A stretch of DNA of 17,550 bases from an uncultured Flavobacteriaceae bacterium (lineage in GTDB: Bacteria > Bacteroidota > Bacteroidia > Flavobacteriales > Flavobacteriaceae), in NCBI GenBank assembly GCA_913044085.1, contig CAJWNW010000028.1, forward strand, positions 1 through 17,550, in the 5' to 3' direction. A program made the position numbers and the translations under genes. Under the pieces are notes generated by a model. It was given only the letters and a program-made list of their open reading frames with translations. It had not been told where the DNA came from and made no database searches. This document shows positions 6,846 to 13,904 of this stretch, piece by piece. How positions within the stretch are numbered: position 1 is the stretch's first letter; each line of letters begins with the position of its first letter.

Positions 6846-7238
6846 CTAGCTAGATGCCTTTGGGTTAGGGCCATATTTATTTTCTAGTTCTTGACTGTCT
6901 TTTACAAGAAGTACTAATAACCAAAAAACCCCAATTAACGGTATAAGGATAATAAGGTACATCCATCCGCTTTTACCAACATCGTGTAATCGTCTAACAA
7001 CCGCTCCAAGTGCAGGAAGAAAATGTAAAGCAGCGACTAAAAGATACCCCCACCCGTAACCTGTACTAACGGTTTGTCCCATCATCTCGTATTCAAAGTC
7101 TAATCCTAGGATGTTGTCTAGAATCAAAGCTGCAAATAATATTAGAGAATAAAACAATACAAACATCCAATATTCGGTTCTTCGAGCACGGCCACTAAAA
7201 TTCACATATTGTGACATTATTTTTAAATACCATTTCAT
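6846..7238 (-). CDS. DUF805 family membrane protein
   Basis: A 130-residue inner-membrane protein with the hallmarks of DUF805 (YhaH/YhaI-like): YVNFSGRARRTEYWMF (11-26) at the N-terminus, then hydrophobic segments at about 27-46 and 62-80, the signature RRLHDVGKSGW (82-92) before a third segment (93-113), and the C-terminal NKYGPNP (120-126). Length is typical. The function of the family is not established. It is monocistronic here, flanked by an AT-rich intergenic region that I could not assign a clear promoter to. Confidence 0.92.
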   Translation of the reverse strand: MKWYLKIMSQYVNFSGRARRTEYWMFVLFYSLILFAALILDNILGLDFEYEMMGQTVSTGYGWGYLLVAALHFLPALGAVVRRLHDVGKSGWMYLIILIPLIGVFWLLVLLVKDSQELENKYGPNPKASS

Positions 7239-7439
7239 AATTTTACTATTTAATTAGTTAAATAAAATTCTAGAACAATATAAGTTTTATTTTGCAACAA
7301 AAAAAATTTAGTGTTTAAATTAAATGAATTGTAGGATTTTTCTGGGTATGAGAGTTGTATTTTTTTATATAGTTTACTATATTATTAAATTTAATTATTA
7401 TATTTAGTATAGAGTTTTTAAACCTATTAATATTTAGAC

Positions 7440-7910
7440 ATGAATCCATCCAAGGTAAATCTTAAAAATAGCCTAAACACACTGAAATCAAAAAAGAAGT
7501 CGCTGCTAAATAAAAAGAAAAAAATAATCAAAGCAATCAATGCGATAAAAATCCAGGAAAAAGAACTAAGAAATGAACTCAAAATTAAAGAAGGTCAAAA
7601 TAAATTAGTGGTCTCCGTAGGGCTTGATAAGCGATGGTCAACTTATAATTGCATCGTGAAATTTAAAGATACGCATTTCAGTTTTTATTTAGGTAAGGAA
7701 AAAGCCATTAAAAATAAACTTCAACAGTTCCACCAAAAAGAAATTAGTAGAAGAGCAAAGTCTTTTATAAAAGATGAAATCAAAGAGATTGTAAGAGCCG
7801 TTGTGCCTAACCATTTAAAAAATGGTAATTCTTATAAATCTGTAAATTTTAATAAAATTATCGAGCTTTACATCTTAAGTGGTGAATGGAATTATTGGAA
7901 AGAAGTTTAG
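7440..7910 (+). CDS. Lysine-rich coiled-coil hypothetical protein
   Basis: A 156-residue basic protein. Residues about 5-52 are Lys/Leu/Ile/Asn-rich and predicted to form a coiled coil (LKSKKKSLLNKKKKIIKAIN region). A compact domain follows with WSTYNCIVKFKDTHFSFYLG (66-85), then a helical region and a C-terminal aromatic end (GEWNYWKEV). There is no signal peptide or membrane segment. I do not recognise the family; a nucleic-acid-binding role is possible from the charge but is only a guess. It sits 69 bases upstream of AMP nucleosidase in the same direction, with a very AT-rich region before it. Confidence 0.68.
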   Translation: MNPSKVNLKNSLNTLKSKKKSLLNKKKKIIKAINAIKIQEKELRNELKIKEGQNKLVVSVGLDKRWSTYNCIVKFKDTHFSFYLGKEKAIKNKLQQFHQKEISRRAKSFIKDEIKEIVRAVVPNHLKNGNSYKSVNFNKIIELYILSGEWNYWKEV

Positions 7911-7979
7911 TTGCTAAGTTTTCAAAATCATATTTGCTATTTTGTATCAAACTTTGAAGTACCTTAAAACAAAAACCCT

Positions 7980-8750
7980 ATGAAAACTAAAAAACAAATT
8001 GTAAAAGACTGGTTACCAAGATACACAGCAATACCCTTAGAAAAGTTTGGCGCATTTATACTGCTTACCAATTTTCAAAAATATGTTGATGAATTCGCTA
8101 AGATAAATAATGTTTCTGTAGATGGGAAAAACAAAAATATGCCGTCAGCTACTTTTGAAAATATTACAATTATAAATTTTGGCATGGGCAGTCCCAATGC
8201 GGCCACTATCATGGATTTATTGGTTTCAATTAAACCAAAGGCAGTGCTGTTTCTGGGCAAATGTGGGGGCTTAAAGAAGCGCATTCAAATCGGGGATTTT
8301 ATTTTACCGATTGGGGCCATTAGAGGGGAGGGAACCTCCAATGACTACTTCCCGATTGAGGTGCCTGCAATGCCTTCGTTCTCACTTCAAAGAGCGATAT
8401 CTTCTGCATTAAAGTACCAAGAAATTGATTACTGGACAGGAACCGTTTTTACCACAAATAGAAGGGTCTGGGAATTTGACACTAAATTTAAAAATTATTT
8501 AAAAAAAATAAGAGCCTATTCAATTGATATGGAAACAGCAACCTTATTTACTGTAGGGTTTCACAACAGGGTCCCTATTGGAGCATTGTTGTTGGTAACT
8601 GACCAACCCATGATTCCGGAGGGTATCAAAACAGAAGCAAAGGACAACATCAATGCGGCTTTATTTGACAAAAAACACCTTCAACTCGGTATAGAATCTT
8701 TAAAACAAATAATTAACAACCAAGATACTATAAGGCATCTGAAGTTTTAA
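7980..8750 (+). CDS. amn: AMP nucleosidase
   Basis: A 256-residue protein of the nucleoside phosphorylase/hydrolase superfamily, close to the short AMP nucleosidase form of Bacteroidota (the E. coli enzyme is about 480 residues with an extra N-terminal domain). It would split AMP into adenine and ribose 5-phosphate. Visible motifs: NFGMGSPNAATIMDLL (66-81), LGKCGGLKKR (92-101), IRGEGTSNDYFP (114-125), TTNRRVWE (158-165), the purine/ribose-contact motif DMETAT (183-188), and TDQPMIPEG (207-215). It ends RHLKF, as in related species. A frameshifted small gene follows after 13 bases. Confidence 0.93.
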   Translation: MKTKKQIVKDWLPRYTAIPLEKFGAFILLTNFQKYVDEFAKINNVSVDGKNKNMPSATFENITIINFGMGSPNAATIMDLLVSIKPKAVLFLGKCGGLKKRIQIGDFILPIGAIRGEGTSNDYFPIEVPAMPSFSLQRAISSALKYQEIDYWTGTVFTTNRRVWEFDTKFKNYLKKIRAYSIDMETATLFTVGFHNRVPIGALLLVTDQPMIPEGIKTEAKDNINAALFDKKHLQLGIESLKQIINNQDTIRHLKF

Positions 8751-8763
8751 GCGGCTTGGGGTC

Positions 8764-8995
8764 ATGGGAAAAATTAAACTTATTTGGAATTTTAGAGGAC
8801 CAAACGGAAAAACACAGCAATTCACCATGAAAAACACATCAAAGAATTTTTTAAAATGGAGAAGAAAACTTTAATAGATTCCGGGAGGGAAACTTTAAAT
8901 GAATTTCATCACACGGCATTAGCTGTTTTCTTAAGACAGATCTTGAACAGATTAAATTGGCCCTAAAGTCAAATAGAGGCCAAATCATAAAATAA
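8764..8995 (+). pseudogene. Small conserved protein gene broken by two frameshifts
   Basis: Three successive frames join into one protein of 77 residues. Frame 1 starts at the ATG at 8764 and reads GKIKLIWNFRGPNGK. After one lost base near 8808-8822, frame 3 reads HHEKHIKEFFKMEKKTLIDS and GRETLNEFHHTALAVF. After a second lost base near 8925-8933, frame 2 reads KTDLEQIKLALKSNRGQIIK and stops at 8995. The 232 bases plus two restored bases give exactly 78 codons. From memory it resembles a small flavobacterial protein beginning K-KLIWDFRGP that is often found beside AMP nucleosidase; its function is unknown. Both breaks lie at or near short A or T runs, so sequencing error is possible as well as true decay. 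Confidence 0.7.
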
Positions 8996-9020
8996 ATGTA
9001 ATAATTGTAAAACGATTTAT

Positions 9021-9251
9021 TTAGTCACACGCGCCTTCTGCGTAGGCCAAAACACCATGTAAAGTTAAAGCGATGCATTCGTTATCATAGGTGACATCAT
9101 CACAACCACAGACAGGATCAAATATTGTAACACAAACCGCTTCCAAATCAATTAAGGTTTCATCAATACACATATTTGGTGTATCCTGGTCAGCGCCACC
9201 ATTAGAACAAGCGAAGATAAAAAAAGCGGAAAGTATAAATATTTTTTTCAT
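9021..9251 (-). CDS. Kazal-type protease inhibitor domain lipoprotein
   Basis: A 76-residue lipoprotein with signal FIFAC (Cys 15). The mature part holds one Kazal-like domain: VCVTIFDPVCGCDDVTYDNE (39-58) with the DPVCG and TYxNEC signatures, and cysteines at 28, 40, 48, 50, 59 and 75. Kazal domains inhibit serine proteases; bacterial copies on the outer surface are thought to protect against host or self proteases. A possible promoter precedes it on the minus strand (TTG, 16 bases, CATATTTG, one mismatch to the -7 consensus). The gene is alone and divergent from the gene at 9499. Confidence 0.82.
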   Translation of the reverse strand: MKKIFILSAFFIFACSNGGADQDTPNMCIDETLIDLEAVCVTIFDPVCGCDDVTYDNECIALTLHGVLAYAEGACD

Positions 9252-9443
9252 GACATAAATATAGCAAATATGATGTTAAAAATTGGCGCAAGTAATATAA
9301 CGATTTAATTAAATCCCATAAAAAAACAAAGACGTTTACAATACTTTAACCGCGCTTATTAAAAGTTGTGTGGCAGTTCACAATTTTTAAGTCAAGCCTT
9401 AAGGCCTCTCATCAACAGTTATTTATGCTGATTTAAATCAGAG

Positions 9444-9476
9444 TTGCTTAAGCGATTAAAAATAACATTAGATTTG
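9444..9476 (+). promoter_or_regulatory. Bacteroidota-type promoter of the 9499 gene
   Basis: TTG at 9444-9446 is followed after 22 bases by TAGATTTG at 9469-9476, an exact -7 consensus match with spacing inside the usual 17-23 range. The start codon lies 22 bases further on. This is the most complete promoter in the window. Confidence 0.6.
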
Positions 9477-9498
9477 TATTATCATTAAATATTACAAA

Positions 9499-10014
9499 AT
9501 GAAAAATATACTATATACATTGGCGGTGTTGGCTATAAGCACATGCTATATAAATTCTCAGGAATTATCTAAAAACACTGCCTTTGATGTTTTGGCAAAA
9601 TGGGAAGGGAAATGGCAAAACAGTGCCGTTTTTGAAGCATCCGTATGGATTCCTGAAAGGGTTGAAACACGTAGCAAAATAGAATCTAATTTAATCCTTT
9701 CAAATAATTACCTTGAAATAATGGTTTATAATGGCAATAGCATTAGCAAGCATATTATCTGTTACGACCAAATATCAAGGCAATTTAACCGTTGGGAATT
9801 TAAAAATGATGGCAGTAATAGTTTCTGGACCGGCAAATGGAGTGACAAAGAGCAAACAATGTACTGGAACTTTATTGATTTTTCTAACGCTGGTATTAGC
9901 GGCCAAATCATCGAAACCTTTAAGTCGAGTGGAAAGATTAAAACAAAAGTTTTTATGGAAGATAAAAATGGAACACCATTGCTTAAAATTAATGGGACAA
10001 AAGTGAAGCTTTAA
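9499..10014 (+). CDS. Secreted DUF1579-like protein
   Basis: A 171-residue protein with a signal peptide (about residues 1-20, likely cut before QELS). The mature part resembles the DUF1579/lipocalin-like beta-barrel type: WEGKWQNSAVFEASVW (35-50), then repeated strands with aromatic ends, FNRWEFKNDGSNSFWTGKWS (96-115), and MYWNFIDFSNAGI (121-133). Such proteins are small secreted or periplasmic barrels without known activity. The gene has a good promoter upstream and converges with the lipoprotein gene ending at 10028, only 13 bases away. Family assignment is by eye. Confidence 0.75.
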   Translation: MKNILYTLAVLAISTCYINSQELSKNTAFDVLAKWEGKWQNSAVFEASVWIPERVETRSKIESNLILSNNYLEIMVYNGNSISKHIICYDQISRQFNRWEFKNDGSNSFWTGKWSDKEQTMYWNFIDFSNAGISGQIIETFKSSGKIKTKVFMEDKNGTPLLKINGTKVKL

Positions 10015-10027
10015 AATTCCAATAAAA

Positions 10028-10753
10028 CTAATCCTTAAGCAAAACAGTTCGTTCTGAAGGATTAAAGGGGCTGTCTATTAAATGGCCTTTTGAATCTATC
10101 AATTCTAATGTAATTGAGATTTCTCCTTTCGGTAGTCCTTCAATGTAAAATGGGGCCCATTCATCAATTAAAAATTCGCTGTCTTGTATAGTCACTCTAA
10201 CCTTATTCCCATCAGGCGCGAGGGTGGTGTTAACCAAATAAAAATCTAGGAGTACGCGCTCAGTGTCAGCACCTTTATAAACTCCTTTTGGCCGGCTGTA
10301 AAACAACAACTCTTTTGATAAATCTTTTTTATTGGAATCACCACTGCCAATTTGAGTCAAAAAATAAGCATTTTTATTTTTAACAGACTCGTGATAAGAT
10401 CGAGATAAAAAGGCTAAAATAACATTATTGCTATCGGTATGATCCCATTTGTCATGAACAAATTCGGTTGTATATTTTGCAGAATATGGTCCATTGTTTA
10501 TTATGAAATGAATGTGTTGCCCCTTTGCAGAATTTGCAAGCTGGTAATCAAAAGCTCTAGGAGATTGTACACCAAGTTCATAATTTTCTAAATCGAATGA
10601 AAACGAATACCCAGATTCTGTTGGTTGTGATACTTTTAACGACAGTTTGGAATTGTCGTAGGCGGTTGAGCCTTCAATTTTGGTTATGGTAATTTGATTT
10701 GAATTATTACATCCCAAGAAACATAAAGCGGAGACAAAGAGTAGTTTTTTCAT
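10028..10753 (-). CDS. Lipoprotein with GQHIH motif, unknown function
   Basis: A 241-residue lipoprotein; the signal ends CFLGC with Cys 15, followed by NNSN. The body is beta-rich, with a distinctive segment ANSAKGQHIHFIINNGPYSA (73-92) and a second beta domain near the C-terminus (WAPFYIEGLPKGEISITLEL, 199-218). From memory the GQHIH-NNGPY segment belongs to a Bacteroidota family often auto-labelled phosphopeptide-binding protein; I would not rely on that label. It is the last gene of a minus-strand group: the lipoprotein gene upstream stops 46 bases before it. Confidence 0.72.
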   Translation of the reverse strand: MKKLLFVSALCFLGCNNSNQITITKIEGSTAYDNSKLSLKVSQPTESGYSFSFDLENYELGVQSPRAFDYQLANSAKGQHIHFIINNGPYSAKYTTEFVHDKWDHTDSNNVILAFLSRSYHESVKNKNAYFLTQIGSGDSNKKDLSKELLFYSRPKGVYKGADTERVLLDFYLVNTTLAPDGNKVRVTIQDSEFLIDEWAPFYIEGLPKGEISITLELIDSKGHLIDSPFNPSERTVLLKD

Positions 10754-10799
10754 TTGGTTAGTTTTGTTAGCAAGTTATAAAAACTTTTAATGACTTTAA

Positions 10800-11279
10800 T
10801 TACAAACAATTTAAAGCCGTAAATTCTTCTAAACTCATTTCAGTATAGCCATTATCGACATCAAAACTGTAATTATGTTCTATACTAATTATATCATTTT
10901 CATCCTTTGTGATAATCCAAGTCTGATTGTAGATACCATCCAATTTAAATTGCTCTGGGGTATTAATAATTGTATCTGTATACCACTGCAAGTATAAGCC
11001 ATAGTCAATTGAAGAAATACTTTCTGTCAAAAAACAATCCAGACTCTCATTTGAGTCATTGTATTTTTCATAACAAGTCCATCCCTCGTATTGGTTTCCA
11101 ATATCGTTTTCTCCAAGATAAGATAAATCAAAGTAAACGTACCTTGCTCCCCCTGGAATCTCTTTCTGGTAAACTTTACCTTTTAAAAGTTCAATTAAAT
11201 TTACTTCCGAATTATCAATATTATCGTCATTACTACAACCAAAGATTAATAACGAAGAGAGTAAGATTAGTTTTTTCAT
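10800..11279 (-). CDS. Small lipoprotein, unknown function
   Basis: A 159-residue lipoprotein with signal KKLILLSSLLIFGC (Cys 15) and an acidic tether, SNDDNIDNSE. Its start context, CCTAACTAAATGAAAAAA, matches the 5' module repeated in the array at 13905-17544. The mature part is acidic and aromatic-rich (YVYFDLSYLG around 47-56, WTCYEKYNDSNESLDC around 68-83), with three cysteines outside the signal. No family is recognised. The acidic residues right after the anchoring Cys resemble the lipoprotein export signal that sends lipoproteins to the cell surface in flavobacteria. It lies 17 bases downstream of the 70-residue CGCC protein gene. Confidence 0.72.
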   Translation of the reverse strand: MKKLILLSSLLIFGCSNDDNIDNSEVNLIELLKGKVYQKEIPGGARYVYFDLSYLGENDIGNQYEGWTCYEKYNDSNESLDCFLTESISSIDYGLYLQWYTDTIINTPEQFKLDGIYNQTWIITKDENDIISIEHNYSFDVDNGYTEMSLEEFTALNCL

Positions 11280-11296
11280 TTAGTTAGGACATAATA

Positions 11297-11509
11297 CTAA
11301 CAACAACCGCAACTTTTTTGAGATATATGGTTTTTTGGTTTTTTAATTTTACAAGAATAAATAGGTTGTTTGGCAAGAAATATTTCTGCCAAAATAACAT
11401 TAGAGATGTAGTTATTACCCCCAAATTTATTTCTCAAAACTGAACCAAATTCTTCAATAGTATACAGTCTTTGCCCAAGATTTAACGGGTCCTTATCACT
11501 TTTTGCCAT
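11297..11509 (-). CDS. 70-residue protein ending in CGCC, partner of the Cys-rich peptide
   Basis: A 70-residue soluble protein beginning MAKSDKDPLNLGQRLYTIEE. The first 47 residues look like a small helical domain (LYTIEEFGSVLRNKFG, NYISNVILAEIFLA). The tail is basic and Cys-containing: YSCKIKKPKNHISQKSCGCC, with cysteines at 53, 67, 69 and 70. Its ATG follows the TAA of the 31-residue Cys-rich gene with no base between (TAAATG), a sign of translational coupling. I do not recognise the family; metal handling or thiol chemistry is inferred from the Cys cluster and the partner. It is followed after 17 bases by a lipoprotein gene. Confidence 0.62.
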   Translation of the reverse strand: MAKSDKDPLNLGQRLYTIEEFGSVLRNKFGGNNYISNVILAEIFLAKQPIYSCKIKKPKNHISQKSCGCC

Positions 11510-11605
11510 TTAATTACAACAATCACTAGAGCAATCAGAACAAGAGCATTCTTTACAATTACCCTGATTACACTCATCACATTTACAATTACATAAATTT
11601 TGCAT
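11510..11605 (-). CDS. Metallothionein-like Cys-rich peptide, 31 residues
   Basis: The minus strand encodes 31 residues beginning MQNLCNCKCDECNQGNC and ending SDCCN. Ten of the 31 are cysteines, at 5, 7, 9, 12, 17, 20, 22, 25, 29 and 30, in CxC, CxxC and CC arrangements; the other residues are small or charged (N, K, D, E, S, G) with no aromatic residue and no histidine. That composition is typical of metallothioneins and other thiolate metal-cluster peptides. Known bacterial SmtA/BmtA proteins are longer (about 55 residues) and contain histidine, so this is not an obvious member. No signal peptide, so cytosolic. The stop is directly joined to the start of the 70-residue CGCC gene. The frame is clear, but expression is unproven. 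Confidence 0.6.
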   Translation of the reverse strand: MQNLCNCKCDECNQGNCKECSCSDCSSDCCN

Positions 11606-11659
11606 AATACTAATTACTTGGTATAAAGTTACAAAAAAATGCTCATTAGCATTAGTGTA

Positions 11660-11763
11660 ATGGGAAAACACAGTAAACAGAAACGCTTAAAACAAACAAT
11701 TGAAGCTATAAAGTAGAAGTTGCTGATTTGCCTTTTCCTATTTTTGAAGATGTGAAAGTCTAA
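11660..11763 (+). pseudogene. Possible remnant of a small gene with one frameshift
   Basis: ATG at 11660 opens MGKHSKQKRLKQTIEAIK, stopped by TAG; after one lost base the neighbouring frame reads VEVADLPFPIFEDVKV and stops at 11761-11763. Restoring one base gives a 34-residue protein. Both halves look protein-like but they are very short, so chance is a real alternative. No promoter is evident. Confidence 0.22.
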
Positions 11764-11807
11764 AAAAATATAATTCTAATATAATTAGTTCTGCTAATTT
11801 TCACATC
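11749..11807. repeat. 9-bp inverted repeat
   Basis: GATGTGAAA (11749-11757) recurs inverted as TTTCACATC (11799-11807) with 41 bases of AT-rich sequence between. It is longer than typical hairpin loops in the window and is not followed by a T run. It may be chance or the remains of a transcript-end or mobile structure. The rest of 11764-11932 shows only the orphan leader at 11859-11875. Confidence 0.3.
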
Positions 11808-11858
11808 AAAGTATAATCCTTGGTAATTCAATAAATTAACTAAGTTAAGGATCTTTCT

Positions 11859-11875
11859 CATTTAGTTAGTTTTAT
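11859..11875 (-). other. Orphan copy of the lipoprotein leader sequence
   Basis: The minus strand reads AAAACTAACTAAATGAG, the same start-codon context found before the lipoprotein genes at 14327, 16622 and 11279. Here the ATG opens only a 33-codon frame (MRKILNLVNLLNYQGLYF and on, stop at 11760) without a signal peptide. It looks like a leader separated from its gene, or a very short unrecognised gene. Confidence 0.35.
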
Positions 11876-11932
11876 ATCTAAAGGTTAAGAAAACTATTTT
11901 CAAGCTCTGTAATAGAAGTAAACACCTATGGC

Positions 11933-12094
11933 TTAGTTACGGTTTCTTTTTTTTGAGTACTTATTAGAATTTACATCAGGTGGTAAAATCAAAGTCTTTT
12001 TTTTTTCCTGTTTGGTTGTTAGTTCATTTTTTTTTGCAGCTCCACAAGCTGTCAAAAAAACCATTGAAATACAAATAAGTATTACTTTTTTCAT
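11933..12094 (-). CDS. Small lipoprotein, 53 residues
   Basis: The minus strand encodes 53 residues: a lipoprotein signal KKVILICISMVFLTAC (lipobox LTAC, Cys 17), then a strongly basic, Lys-rich mature peptide of 37 residues with TLILPPDVNSN (34-44) and a terminal KYSKKRNRN. I checked the frame through the three long A runs and it stays open. Tiny lipoproteins with such basic tails are common in Flavobacteriaceae, and no function is known. It lies 42 bases downstream of the 91-residue gene on the same strand, so the two may be cotranscribed. Confidence 0.62.
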   Translation of the reverse strand: MKKVILICISMVFLTACGAAKKNELTTKQEKKKTLILPPDVNSNKYSKKRNRN

Positions 12095-12136
12095 AATCAG
12101 TTCAATTTATCCAAATATAATAAAAGTGAGATTTCT

Positions 12137-12412
12137 TTAGTGTGAAAAAATTATTTCTTCAAGATGTCCATTATAAGATTCGGGGTATTCTACCCATTGA
12201 TTGTTTACAACAGTATATGTTTTCATAACCCCTGTTTCAGTATTTAGAACAAGAAATCTATTATCGAAGGAACTTTCAACTTGATAATTACTTCCAATTG
12301 ATTGAGGTGGATTAACAGTAGTTGAGACGCTTTCAGATGCACAAGTCCAAAAGACAATGGAAACAACACCAATAATAGCAAATAGATTTTTAAAGTCATT
12401 TAAGAATTTCAT
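12137..12412 (-). CDS. Small membrane-anchored or exported protein, unknown
   Basis: A 91-residue protein with a hydrophobic N-terminal segment (about residues 8-24, FAIIGVVSIVFWTC). The Cys at 24 could be a poor lipobox (FWTC), so lipoprotein or signal-anchor are both possible. The mature part holds two short strands, NRFLVLNTETGVMKTYTVVN (51-70) and QWVEYPESYNG. That pattern (a value read out as a string in a phrase such as LNTETG) recurs in small uncharacterised bacterial proteins, often phage or stress related, but I cannot name a family. A 42-base gap separates it from the next small lipoprotein gene. Confidence 0.6.
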   Translation of the reverse strand: MKFLNDFKNLFAIIGVVSIVFWTCASESVSTTVNPPQSIGSNYQVESSFDNRFLVLNTETGVMKTYTVVNNQWVEYPESYNGHLEEIIFSH

Positions 12413-12569
12413 GATAATAAAGTTTAAAGATTAAAGTATAAATATAACACAAAAATAAAACGAGAATATGGGGTTTGCCGTTAGAAAAAGTTTTAGAGCA
12501 TTCATTTATAAATATAAGACTAACCTGTTTAAGAAATATAGAACTAAAAGAGTAGGATACAACTATTGT

Positions 12570-13016
12570 TTAATTCTTTTGATTTATTTTTTCATAATTT
12601 TTTTTAATTCTCCTGCATAGAATATACCTCTGAAAATAGTAAACCCCAAAAAAACCAAACCAAAGTAAAGGTAAAATCAAAACAACTAATGGTTCGCCTA
12701 TTCTTGGGTTTTGAGCTATATAAACTGTACCAATAAAAAATAGAGTGTGATACATTATAGCAGTTAAGGTTGTTAAAGGATTGTATTTAAAGTTAACTGA
12801 AACCATATCCATATAATTATCTTTCTCAAAAGTATATGAAGGACATGGACCTCCAGGCTGAAATACAGATATTTCAATTTTGTTATCTTCAATAAGGACT
12901 TCTTCACAAAGTCGATATGTTATAAATAATCTGGACTTGGCCCCAAAGAAAGCATCCAAGTTTTTATGAGACTTTACACATTTAACGAATTTTTCAAAAT
13001 TTATATATAAAATCAT
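12570..13016 (-). CDS. Hypothetical membrane protein
   Basis: A 148-residue protein with a soluble N-terminal half (about 1-78, including a Cys-Pro segment QPGGPCPSYTFEKDNY at 53-68) and two hydrophobic helices at about 82-102 and 109-133, followed by a basic cytoplasmic tail (CRRIKKNYEKINQKN). The arrangement resembles bacterial PH-like or YcxB-like domain proteins with membrane anchors, but the order here (domain first, helices after) and low similarity make this only a suggestion. Flanking gaps are 30 bases to the gene downstream-left region and 30 bases to the gene upstream. Confidence 0.58.
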   Translation of the reverse strand: MILYINFEKFVKCVKSHKNLDAFFGAKSRLFITYRLCEEVLIEDNKIEISVFQPGGPCPSYTFEKDNYMDMVSVNFKYNPLTTLTAIMYHTLFFIGTVYIAQNPRIGEPLVVLILPLLWFGFFGVYYFQRYILCRRIKKNYEKINQKN

Positions 13017-13046
13017 AATTCAACGAATAATAAAAGAATATAAAAA

Positions 13047-13802
13047 TTATTCAGAAACTGGGACACCATTTGAAATAATTGAGATTGAAGCGACACCATA
13101 AGTGTCTTTTTTGAAAACATTAATCCCTTCGCTAGTTTCAAAGTCATTCCAGAAATCTGTAGATAAATAATTTTCAATATCGCTCATGCTTTCAAAGAAA
13201 TATACTCCCCCAAAAACATTATTTGTTTCAGATTTCGAAATGAAAGTTTTTCCAATAAATCCTGGAAATTTATCATTATTAAACACTGTTGCTCCTTCAA
13301 GAATTAGCTTTGAAATATCTGCTTCACTGGGTTGAGAGTCAAAATTTACTACTAAAACACTTAATCCTTCACTATCTTTAGGGTCAGTTGAAGATCTTCT
13401 ACTTTTATGTTCACCATTAGCAATCTTACTACCATAGAATGTTTTAAATACTTCAGTATTAAATCCTACTAAATTTGGGTGAGCTACAATTCCTTTCCAC
13501 AACTCTGAATTCAAATATTCACTTATATATTGTTCATTTTCAAAATAATAAATACCACCAAATACTCCACGGTCTACATTACCTATAAACGATTTCCCTA
13601 AAAACCCAGGTATGCTATCAGAAACAAAATTTGGAGCTACTTGAGCACCAAGTTTAGCATGCTCTTCAAGTGTCATATTTTCAAGTTTATAATTGACTAT
13701 TAACAATGCTTCATCAGCATAAATAGGCGTTTCATTCTCATTTTTTGAGTTTTTACATGCAGCTAACATAAAAAAACAGATTCCAATAATAATTTTTTTC
13801 AT
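13047..13802 (-). CDS. Lipoprotein with two YdhR-like repeats
   Basis: A 251-residue lipoprotein when started at the ATG at 13802, which places a normal signal first (KKIIIGICFFMLAAC, Cys 16); a frame extension to 13841 lacks a signal at its beginning. It contains two copies of a YdhR/dimeric alpha-beta barrel-like unit. The first has PGFLGKSFIGNVDRGVFGGI (65-84) and YYFENEQYISEYLNSELW (85-102); the second has PGFIGKTFISKSETNNVFGG (180-199) and VYFFESMSDIENYLSTDFW (200-218). YdhR-like units normally pair as a dimer, so the two copies may form an intramolecular dimer. Function is unknown, and a surface or periplasmic location is inferred from the lipobox. A Ser/Arg/Asp-rich linker (133-146) separates the units. 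Confidence 0.8.
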   Translation of the reverse strand: MKKIIIGICFFMLAACKNSKNENETPIYADEALLIVNYKLENMTLEEHAKLGAQVAPNFVSDSIPGFLGKSFIGNVDRGVFGGIYYFENEQYISEYLNSELWKGIVAHPNLVGFNTEVFKTFYGSKIANGEHKSRRSSTDPKDSEGLSVLVVNFDSQPSEADISKLILEGATVFNNDKFPGFIGKTFISKSETNNVFGGVYFFESMSDIENYLSTDFWNDFETSEGINVFKKDTYGVASISIISNGVPVSE

Positions 13803-13904
13803 CACTTTATTTAATTTAATTGATTGATTAAATTTATACAATTAAGCTATTTAAAACAAATATAATTGTAGAATGCAATTAAAATTACAGCTTGCTTTTT
13901 TAAT

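Noticed and set aside
8075..8284. 69-residue minus-strand open frame inside amn
   Set aside because: Fully contained in conserved AMP nucleosidase coding sequence.
9396..9405. Ten-base palindrome GCCTTAAGGC as an operator
   Set aside because: Located 60 bases before a promoter, single copy, and short enough to arise by chance.
9731..10006. 91-residue plus-strand open frame overlapping the DUF1579-like gene
   Set aside because: The overlapping frame with signal peptide and WEGKW/WTGKW pattern is better, and the shorter one has no own context.
10970..11287. 105-residue plus-strand open frame opposite the lipoprotein at 10800
   Set aside because: Opposite strand carries a full lipoprotein with lipobox and start context.
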